Assembly (NCBI GenBank): GCA_003451715.1
Contig: DMJN01000294.1
Span: 1 to 8,876, forward strand
Length of the DNA: 8,876 nt
Source: Gammaproteobacteria bacterium
GTDB lineage: Bacteria; Pseudomonadota; Gammaproteobacteria; Pseudomonadales; Pseudohongiellaceae
Reading direction: 5' to 3'
The position numbers and the translations under genes were made by a program. Position 1 is the stretch's first letter. The number at the start of each line of letters is the position of its first letter. Under the pieces are notes generated by a model. The model made no database searches and was not told where the DNA came from. It saw nothing but the letters and a program-made list of their open reading frames with translations. Positions 1 through 5,677 of the stretch are shown in pieces.

Positions 1-1140
1 TTCTATGGCTTCATCACCATTCGCATGGGCGAGTACCGGCACACCTCGCGCCAACAATCCATCGATTCTGTCACGATAGGCTTGCGGATCGTAGCTGGGA
101 TAGGCGACATAGTCGGCATCGACACCAGGCGGGCCCTCATCATAGGGTTGGGACATCCATGCAGTACGCCCCTGAGGTGATCCGTCCAGAGTAAACTTGA
201 CGCCCCCGATCCGAATTCCCCCGGTGTATTCCGATTCATGGGAAACTTCATCCAGCACCGAGTCGCTGAGTGGATTGCCCATGATGTAGGTCACGATATC
301 TACCGGAAACGGTTCCTCGAGTGCCTGCGCTTTCAAGGCTTCTACGTAAGCTTCGCTGACATTGCTTTCCTGAATGGTGGTGATGCCGTAGCCGGCGTAG
401 ATTTCAGCCGCATCACGACGCAGTTGCCAGCTCTGTTCCGGACTTACCATGGCACCGGTGCCCGGCAACAATCGCATTGCCGTTTCCTCCATGACACCTA
501 TGGGTTCATCCGTGCCTGGTCGGCGCCGCATTACACCACCCTCTGGCACGGCCGTTTCAGCCGTGACATTGTTCTGTGCCAGGGCCATGGAATTGGCCGA
601 CGCAAGATGCCCGGACACATGGCGGATGACTATCGGGTGAGAGGTGGAGGCGCGATCCAGATCATCACGATTCGGGTGGCGCCTTTCCTCCAACAGTGAA
701 TCGTCATAGCCAACACCATAGACTATTGAGCCATCGGGGAGGTTATTATTGCGAATCCATCCCTGAATTGCAGCGACAATGTCATCGATGTTCTGCATGA
801 TCCCGACCGGCGGAGAAGACAGGTCCAGCAAAGAGGAATACGTGGCAACACCGCCGAAGTGTCCGTGGGCATCGATAAAACCAGGTAGTAACGCCCTGTC
901 CCCTAGCTCGATTAATTGCGTAGATTCATCGCGCAGTTGCATGATTTCTGAATCGCTACCAGTGGCAATAATTCTATCGCCGCGAACGGCAACGGCTGTT
1001 ACCTCAGAATCATCCATGGTCACGATGTTATTGCCGACGAAGATCAGCTCGGCGAACTGAGTGGGTTGCTGATCCGCTGGAGAGCAGGCAATCATTCCCA
1101 GCAGGAGTATCAATATGAAGGAGCTTCTGTTTGCAGACAT
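1..1140 (-). CDS. Amidohydrolase family 3 (YtcJ-like) lipoprotein, 3' end beyond the window
   Basis: The frame is open from an ATG at 1140 to the left edge: 380 residues with no stop. It is a metal-dependent amidohydrolase of the TIM-barrel superfamily, family 3. The N-terminus (hydrophobic residues 8-18, then Cys19) is a lipoprotein signal with a slightly atypical lipobox (MIAC). Ser20 at +2 would favour outer-membrane sorting, so the enzyme probably faces the periplasm. Residues 27-60 resemble the usual N-terminal beta-sandwich (LIFVGNNIVTMDD). DAHGH at 90-94 supplies metal ligands His92 and His94. HVSGH at 174-178, the KFTLDGSPQGRTA segment at 315-327 (Lys315 is the likely carboxylated bridging lysine) and HANGD at 372-376 fit the family. 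Members usually have about 550-600 residues, so roughly a third is missing. A good Shine-Dalgarno (GAGGA, spacer 6) precedes the ATG, 24 bp after the kinase stop. The substrate cannot be told; the family acts on amides, ureas and cyclic imides. Confidence 0.9.
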   Translation of the reverse strand, partial: MSANRSSFILILLLGMIACSPADQQPTQFAELIFVGNNIVTMDDSEVTAVAVRGDRIIATGSDSEIMQLRDESTQLIELGDRALLPGFIDAHGHFGGVATYSSLLDLSSPPVGIMQNIDDIVAAIQGWIRNNNLPDGSIVYGVGYDDSLLEERRHPNRDDLDRASTSHPIVIRHVSGHLASANSMALAQNNVTAETAVPEGGVMRRRPGTDEPIGVMEETAMRLLPGTGAMVSPEQSWQLRRDAAEIYAGYGITTIQESNVSEAYVEALKAQALEEPFPVDIVTYIMGNPLSDSVLDEVSHESEYTGGIRIGGVKFTLDGSPQGRTAWMSQPYDEGPPGVDADYVAYPSYDPQAYRDRIDGLLARGVPVLAHANGDEAIE

Positions 1141-1164
1141 GGAATTTCCTCGTAAGTGGTACGG

Positions 1165-2124
1165 CTACCCAATCAGATCCAAGCGCCATTCCTGCTGCAA
1201 TATTCTTACCACATCTTCCATCGTATCGAAGCGCTTGCCGGGCTCTTTTTCCAGGCAACGCATGGTAACCTCTTCGAGTAACTTCGGGATACGCATGGTA
1301 GATATTTCTGAAGGCGGCGGCGGAGTATCGTTCAGGGCGCTCTCGATTACGTGATGCAGTTTCTCACCCACGGCAGGTGTCTTACCACACAAAATTTCAT
1401 ACAACACAGCACCGAGACTATAAATATCCGTGCGATGATCGATGTCCGGATCCTGGTTGATCTGTTCCGGTGACATGTACTGCGGCGTACCCTGCGCATT
1501 ACCCTGACCGGTTATGGTTAGATCTTTGATATCTGAAGGCCTGGCCTGTCCATCTTCACTGGCGCTGCCATCGGGGTGCCAGACCTTGGCGAGACCCCAA
1601 TCCAGCAACAACACTTCGCCGTAGGGCCCGGCCAGTATGTTATGGGGTTTAATGTCACGGTGTGCAACACCATGCTGATGGGCATCCTCCAGTGCCAGAC
1701 CTACCTGCAAGATCAAATCCACCAACTGGGTCAGGTCGTAGCGTTCACGGTACGTCAACAACTCTCCCAGGGTATAACCATGCACCAGCTTCATGGTGAA
1801 ATAAGGATTACCCTTTGCGTCCCTGCCCAACTCGTAAGTCGGGATAGTATTGGGATGCTGTAACATGGCAGAAACACGTGCTTCCCTGATAAGGCGTTGT
1901 TGTTCTATCTCATCATTGGCAAATTCCGGCTTCAGAGTCTTGTAACAGATGAAGCGGGATAGATGCAGGTCTTTGCAGGACTTGATTAACGACTTCCCAC
2001 CCTCGGCGATTGTGCTGAAGAAAGCATAGCGAGTTCGCGGATTAATTTTATCTGGAAGCGGTTTATCGGTTTCGTCGAGAAAGACCGAACTGTTTCTCTT
2101 CGGCGGCTCAGGAAAGTTCAACAT
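1165..2124 (-). CDS. Soluble Ser/Thr protein kinase (Pkn/Hanks type)
   Basis: A 319-residue protein that is almost entirely a eukaryotic-like kinase domain (about 33-312). Visible landmarks are: a degenerate glycine loop at 40-47 (AEGGKSLI, with Ala and Ser where the first and third Gly normally sit); the ATP-binding Lys62 (CYKTL); the alpha-C Glu81 (REARV); catalytic HRDIKPHN at 155-162 with Asp157, Lys159 and Asn162; DWG in place of DFG at 175-177; the activation segment with GTPQYMSPEQ at 212-221; DIYSLG at 233-238; and Arg298 near the end. Catalysis should be intact. Thr203, Thr205 and Thr213 are possible autophosphorylation sites. There is no transmembrane helix, PASTA, TPR or WD40 extension, so it should be cytosolic and depend on a partner for input. 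The ATG follows AGAGG at a rather long 11-nt spacing, 32 bp after the upstream TPR gene. Targets are unknown; the flanking genes are the obvious functional partners. Confidence 0.95.
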   Translation of the reverse strand: MLNFPEPPKRNSSVFLDETDKPLPDKINPRTRYAFFSTIAEGGKSLIKSCKDLHLSRFICYKTLKPEFANDEIEQQRLIREARVSAMLQHPNTIPTYELGRDAKGNPYFTMKLVHGYTLGELLTYRERYDLTQLVDLILQVGLALEDAHQHGVAHRDIKPHNILAGPYGEVLLLDWGLAKVWHPDGSASEDGQARPSDIKDLTITGQGNAQGTPQYMSPEQINQDPDIDHRTDIYSLGAVLYEILCGKTPAVGEKLHHVIESALNDTPPPPSEISTMRIPKLLEEVTMRCLEKEPGKRFDTMEDVVRILQQEWRLDLIG

Positions 2125-2156
2125 TGCTTAAGGGACCTCTGATTAACTCAAATTCC

Positions 2157-3527
2157 CTAATTTGCAAGCTGATAGAGAAGAGTGGCAGTAACCGATTGTG
2201 GCACACCGTCAATCAGTTTGGGCCGGAACCGGAAATCTTGTATGGCGTTTTCCAACTCTAACCAGTCCATCGGTTGATTAAAGCGCTGGGTCACGAGTTC
2301 AACATTTTGGGGAGAGCTCACCTCATTTTTCCAGCGCCCCCTATACCAGCGCCCGATTTCTTCCAGCCCAGTGAGACTGAATGTAAACATGGCGAAACCC
2401 TCTTCTGGCATTGAAAACTGGTTTACATCAAAATCAACAGGCGCCAGGTAGTGGGGAAATTGAGAAGACCATTGTTGGAAATTGAAGCTTGATACGCCTT
2501 CTTCGAGGCTATTGCTTGAAATCGGATCGTCGATCGATTCCAGACCACTGTCCAAGCTATCGACAAAATCCAGTGCAGGGATGAGTTTGGGATGGGCAAA
2601 GAATCGGTTGATTTCTCGCTGCTCTATGCCCGCTTCCAGCAATAACGTATTGCTACGCGCATAGGAAAAAGTCGCCGCTTCGGAATTACCGAACAGCACA
2701 TGCCAGTCAGCAAGATACACTTCTGCTATAGCCATTCCCTCCGAGTTTGGCTCCGGCTGGTCCGAGTAAACACGCTGAATCCTGCTTAGCAGTCGCAAGC
2801 CGGAATAGTAATACCCAGCCCGTGCATCGCTTCGGCTACGCGCCAATCCACTGTTTGAATACCTGCGTAATCCGATGCCAGTACCGCCTCCCACCTCTAC
2901 AGCCACCGTCTGCAGGTATTGCTGCACCAGCTGCTTGTAAATAAGTGCGGGTAAGCGCTGATCATCCTCTCCCCATGCCGCCGTGGCGGCACGAATTGCA
3001 ATGCTATTCAAGCGCTGCGCGGCTCGGAAGTGAAAACTCTGCATCGATATGGAATCGTTGGCTACACCCCATAAGTGGATGTCCACCAGATTGAGGATCG
3101 AATCCATCAATGCAGTATCGATAGTATTCTCACCACGAATCAGCAACCAGTCCATGTGCTCCATCATTTCACGAGCATGGCGCCAGTCACCCTGGTTGCC
3201 ATAAGTCTCAATGCGGCGTAATACGTAAGGGAATTGTGCAGGCGAATAGAGCCCCTCGTTTACCCGTATGATCTGAACGGCCTGGTCCAGCACCTGGTGG
3301 GCCTCACTGTAGCGTCCTGTCTCCATGAGTTGTTGACTGAACTGGTCCAAAAGTTCCAGCATACCGCGGTCCAATCGACTACTACCGGCTTCAAGCTGAG
3401 CAATATCACCCCTGATTCTAGCCAGCTCTAACTCTGTTTCCGTCAACACAGATTGCTGGGAATTGGCTGAGCCCGCCGCCAGGGACGCCAGGAAGGTGAT
3501 AACTGTTAAGGAGGAATAGTATCGCAT
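2157..3527 (-). CDS. Secreted TPR-like protein with TonB-C-like C-terminus, function unknown
   Basis: I chose the ATG at 3527 (456 residues). It opens a clean Sec signal peptide (MRYYSSLTVITFLASLAAGSA, cleavage near 21-22) and is preceded by GGTGAT, which matches the end of the anti-SD complement with a 5-nt spacer. The frame stays open upstream to a TTG at 3599, but that start would bury the signal. Helical TPR-like pairs are visible at about 57-90 (LMETGRYSEAHQVLDQAV), 97-130 (YGNQGDWRHAREMMEHM) and 266-300 (LADWHVLFGNSEAATFSYARS). A Ser/Asp-rich linker spans about 323-345. The tail at about 365-454 resembles a TonB C-terminal beta domain: its last part (LENAIQDFRFRPKLIDGVPQSVTATLLYQL) has the wrFrPa-x-dG-x-pv-x pattern. 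TPRs suggest a protein-binding scaffold in the periplasm. It is first of three genes, followed by the kinase. I do not recognise an orthologue with known function. Confidence 0.82.
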   Translation of the reverse strand: MRYYSSLTVITFLASLAAGSANSQQSVLTETELELARIRGDIAQLEAGSSRLDRGMLELLDQFSQQLMETGRYSEAHQVLDQAVQIIRVNEGLYSPAQFPYVLRRIETYGNQGDWRHAREMMEHMDWLLIRGENTIDTALMDSILNLVDIHLWGVANDSISMQSFHFRAAQRLNSIAIRAATAAWGEDDQRLPALIYKQLVQQYLQTVAVEVGGGTGIGLRRYSNSGLARSRSDARAGYYYSGLRLLSRIQRVYSDQPEPNSEGMAIAEVYLADWHVLFGNSEAATFSYARSNTLLLEAGIEQREINRFFAHPKLIPALDFVDSLDSGLESIDDPISSNSLEEGVSSFNFQQWSSQFPHYLAPVDFDVNQFSMPEEGFAMFTFSLTGLEEIGRWYRGRWKNEVSSPQNVELVTQRFNQPMDWLELENAIQDFRFRPKLIDGVPQSVTATLLYQLAN

Positions 3528-3754
3528 TGGAATCACCGCAGATTTACCGGAAACAGGCAATATTGCGCTTTTTTCACAGAATACCGGCGTGCAGGCCAAA
3601 TATCAAAATTCGAATAGTTCCAAGCTACCAAATTATCCGGCACCAGCACAATCACTGTGTTGACCCTGTCGGGCTCTGCATCCGTAGCTGGGACGAGGAC
3701 CTGGCACGCAGTCTGTATATAATGGTGCTGAACACTCGAGAAATGGGATAGTGT
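3528..3754. promoter_or_regulatory. Divergent intergenic region between the TPR and thioesterase genes
   Basis: This 227-bp stretch must carry the promoters for both the minus-strand kinase operon and the plus-strand thioesterase-kynU unit. I see no convincing sigma-70 pair reading leftward. For the rightward side the best candidate is the extended -10 near 3714-3723. The region also holds a small palindrome, GCAATATTGC (3557-3566), next to six T (3569-3574), and a CACA-N5-TGTG element around 3646-3660. None of these is strong enough to name an operator. There is no supported gene here: the minus-strand reading frame that crosses it lies antisense to the thioesterase start. Confidence 0.5.
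3702..3723 (+). promoter_or_regulatory. Candidate promoter of the thioesterase-kynU unit
   Basis: TATAAT at 3718-3723 is a perfect -10 hexamer, with TG at 3714-3715 upstream, although the TG is two bases further away than in a canonical extended -10. It lies about 32 bp before the thioesterase ATG. No good -35 sits at 16-18 bp. The same stretch also begins with TGGCACG (3702-3708), a perfect sigma-54 -24 box. At the -12 position it has CTGTA instead of TTGCA, so the essential GC is GT. A weak-35 sigma-70 promoter is the simpler reading. Confidence 0.4.
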
Positions 3755-4177
3755 ATGGCTAATGGTGAAGATCACCTGGTAGTGGAGACTGATTTTCCAG
3801 TGCGTTATGCCGAGACTGACGCAATGGGCGTGGTACATCATGCCACCTACCTGGTTTATTTTGAGGAAGGTCGTAGCCAATTCATGCGTGATATTGGCAG
3901 CGATTATGCGCGCATAGAAGCCGAGGGCTATCAGCTTCCCGTTACCGAACTGGGGATTCGATATGTGGGCAGCCTCCGTTACGGAGAACGAGCCAAGGTT
4001 AGAACCTGGGTCGAAGAAAGTCGCAGCCGACGGATTACCTTCGCCTACGAAGTGCAGGAGCCCGACACCGGCACAACGCTAGTGTCCGGATTCACACGTC
4101 ACGTCTGGACCGACAAACATGGCAATGTTGTCCGTATTCCCGACTCCTGGAACAAGCTCTTTAGCAATGTCAGTTAG
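3755..4177 (+). CDS. Hotdog-fold acyl-CoA thioesterase (4HBT/YbgC-FadM family)
   Basis: A 140-residue single-domain protein of the usual length for this family, expected to be a cytosolic homotetramer that hydrolyses acyl- or aryl-CoA thioesters. The signature segment RYAETDAMGVVHHATYLVYFEEGR (residues 17-40) contains the catalytic Asp22, the Gly25-His28/His29 turn and the start of the central hotdog helix. The later beta strands (ELGIRYVGSLRYGERAKVRTWV, RRITFAYEVQ, TLVSGFTRHVWTD) match the family order. The ATG at 3755 is favoured because an in-frame TAG (3749-3751) lies immediately upstream; GGGA at 3745-3748 is a modest ribosome site. Kynureninase starts 45 bp downstream on the same strand, so co-transcription is likely. 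The substrate cannot be read from sequence; a long-chain acyl-CoA or an aromatic CoA such as anthraniloyl-CoA is possible. Confidence 0.9.
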   Translation: MANGEDHLVVETDFPVRYAETDAMGVVHHATYLVYFEEGRSQFMRDIGSDYARIEAEGYQLPVTELGIRYVGSLRYGERAKVRTWVEESRSRRITFAYEVQEPDTGTTLVSGFTRHVWTDKHGNVVRIPDSWNKLFSNVS

Positions 4178-4222
4178 GGTCATTGGTTTGATGGGCCTTT
4201 ACTCCACTGCAGGTAATGCTTC

Positions 4223-5458
4223 ATGAATGAGCCTGATATCGTCAGCTTAGACACTGCAGATCCCCTAGCTGTCAAGCGTGATGACTTCGACCTGCCGGAA
4301 GACAAGGTTTACCTGGATGGAAACTCACTGGGTCCGCTTAGCCATAGAGCAAGGCAGCGCGCGCAAGAAGTCATCGATAAACAATGGGGGCAAGACCTGA
4401 TTGCTTCCTGGAATAAGCACCACTGGATCGATCTATCGATTGCGGTCGGTGCCAAGATCGCACCCTTGCTGGGTGCATCCCCGGAGCAAGTGGTTTGCTG
4501 CGATTCGGTGTCGATCAATCTGTTCAAGCTGTTGAGCTGCGCTTTACGACTTCAAACCGATCGCAGCACCATTGTGTCAGAGCAGGACAACTTCCCCACG
4601 GACCTCTATATAGCGGATGGGCTCAGCCAACTTCTGGGCGAAGACCGTTGCAAACTACGGCTGGTCAATGAAGCTTGCCTGGAACGTGCCCTGGATGATG
4701 ATCCTGCGGTGCTGCTGTTGAGCCACATCAATTTCCGAACTGGCAGGCTCCATGATATGCAGAGTCTCACCCGTGCGGCGCACCAGCGAGGCTGCCTGGT
4801 AATCTGGGACCTGTCACACAGTGCTGGAGTAGTGCCTATAGAACTGGATCACTGGCAGGTAGATTTCGCAATTGGCTGTGGCTACAAGTACCTCAATGGT
4901 GGACCCGGAGCTCCTGCTTTTCTCTACGTGGCTAAGCGTCACCTGGCTAATGTGAATCAGCCACTGCAGGGTTGGATGGGTCATTCTGCTCCCTTCGATT
5001 TCGAACCAGGTTACAAAGCCCGTGACGGAATCGGGCAGTTTTTGAGTGGCACGCCTCCAATAATTTCTCTGAGTGTTCTGGACGCCGCACTGGATGTCTT
5101 TGCCGATGTCTCAATGGAGATGGTAAGAGCCAAGTCGATCCGGCTTAGCGAGTTGTTTATTAACTTGATTAAACAGAACCGCTCACTGGCAGAGCTGGAA
5201 TTACGTTCACCCACCAATAGCGATGACAGGGGTAGCCAGCTGGCCTATGCACACCCCTCAGCCTACGCCATTTGCCAGGCACTCATCGCTGCCGGAATCG
5301 TCGCCGACTTCCGTAGCCCGGACTTGCTTCGATTCGGTTTCTCCCCGTTGATCCTCAGCTTCCAGGATATCCAGCACAGCGTTCAATCGCTTGCCTCAAT
5401 CATTGTCGAGAAGCGGTACCTGGAACAGGGTTTTAACCAGCGCCTTAGAGTGACCTGA
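4223..5458 (+). CDS. kynU: Kynureninase (EC 3.7.1.3)
   Basis: A 411-residue, full-length, PLP-dependent fold-type I enzyme that hydrolyses L-kynurenine to anthranilate plus L-alanine (or 3-hydroxykynurenine to 3-hydroxyanthranilate) in tryptophan catabolism. Diagnostic segments in order are: YLDGNSLGPL at 30-39; the SVSINLFKLL region at 95-104; NFPTD at 123-127; DLSHSAG at 196-202 with Asp196, which pairs with the PLP ring nitrogen; GYKYLNGGPGAP at 220-231 with the Schiff-base Lys222; GWMGH at 250-254; GTPPI at 276-280; and LLRFGFSPL at 369-377, where Arg370 should bind the substrate carboxylate. The ATG follows AGGTAA at a 9-nt spacing. No other kynurenine-pathway gene (tryptophan dioxygenase, formamidase, monooxygenase) is in the window. 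Nothing suggests damage or transfer. Confidence 0.97.
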   Translation: MNEPDIVSLDTADPLAVKRDDFDLPEDKVYLDGNSLGPLSHRARQRAQEVIDKQWGQDLIASWNKHHWIDLSIAVGAKIAPLLGASPEQVVCCDSVSINLFKLLSCALRLQTDRSTIVSEQDNFPTDLYIADGLSQLLGEDRCKLRLVNEACLERALDDDPAVLLLSHINFRTGRLHDMQSLTRAAHQRGCLVIWDLSHSAGVVPIELDHWQVDFAIGCGYKYLNGGPGAPAFLYVAKRHLANVNQPLQGWMGHSAPFDFEPGYKARDGIGQFLSGTPPIISLSVLDAALDVFADVSMEMVRAKSIRLSELFINLIKQNRSLAELELRSPTNSDDRGSQLAYAHPSAYAICQALIAAGIVADFRSPDLLRFGFSPLILSFQDIQHSVQSLASIIVEKRYLEQGFNQRLRVT

Positions 5459-5469
5459 TAGCTCCCGTA

Positions 5470-5484
5470 GTGCCCTGCAGGCAC
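5470..5484 (+). terminator. Weak hairpin after kynU
   Basis: GTGCC (5470-5474), a 5-nt loop and GGCAC (5480-5484) form a five-pair GC-rich stem starting 12 nt after the kynU stop. There is no T-run after it, so it is not a standard intrinsic terminator. It may instead stabilise the 3' end of the mRNA or be chance. Confidence 0.25.
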
Positions 5485-5653
5485 GATATGTGCGGCAGTT
5501 CTACCAAAAATTGGGCAAGACTGTGGTAAATTCGGTGTTGCTATCCCGTGAATCGGCCGAAAACAAGAAAAAGAGACTAAAATCTAGTGGTTATGGTATT
5601 TTTCTAGACTGTACTGTAAGGCAGCTTGCAGCTAATATCGGGTATCAGGATTA

Positions 5654-5667
5654 GGCCTCCAAAGGCC
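5654..5667 (+). promoter_or_regulatory. Small hairpin at the DUF1631 translation start
   Basis: GGCCT (5654-5658), loop CCAA, AGGCC (5663-5667) is a perfect five-pair stem ending 10 nt before the ATG at 5678. The AAAGG at 5661-5665, the only Shine-Dalgarno-like string nearby, is partly inside the stem, so folding could lower translation. An out-of-frame ATG-CCA-TGA mini-frame (5673-5681) also overlaps the chosen start. All of this may be chance. Confidence 0.25.
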
Positions 5668-5677
5668 ATTTCATGCC

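Larger units (their letters stand above)
5459..5677. other. Intergenic region between kynU and the DUF1631 gene
   Basis: This is 219 bp without a supported gene. It contains a short hairpin soon after the kynU stop (5470-5484) and an A/T-rich middle part (about 5560-5605). Within that, TAAAAT at 5578-5583 could be a -10, but no matching -35 is visible. A small hairpin over the likely ribosome-binding region of the next gene lies at 5654-5667. The length suggests that the DUF1631 gene has its own promoter. Confidence 0.5.

Noticed and set aside
238..699. 153-codon plus-strand reading frame
   Set aside because: It lies antisense to the amidohydrolase frame, which carries clear family motifs throughout; the translation has no recognisable domain.
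3557..3574. GCAATATTGC followed by six T as a terminator
   Set aside because: The stem is only about four pairs with a two-base loop, and no plus-strand gene ends upstream of it.
3528..3599. TTG start at 3599 extending the TPR protein by 24 residues
   Set aside because: It would place the Sec signal peptide internally; the ATG at 3527 has an SD-like GGTGAT and begins the signal.
3533..3880. 115-codon minus-strand reading frame across the divergent region
   Set aside because: It overlaps the thioesterase start in antisense and its translation shows no domain or signal.
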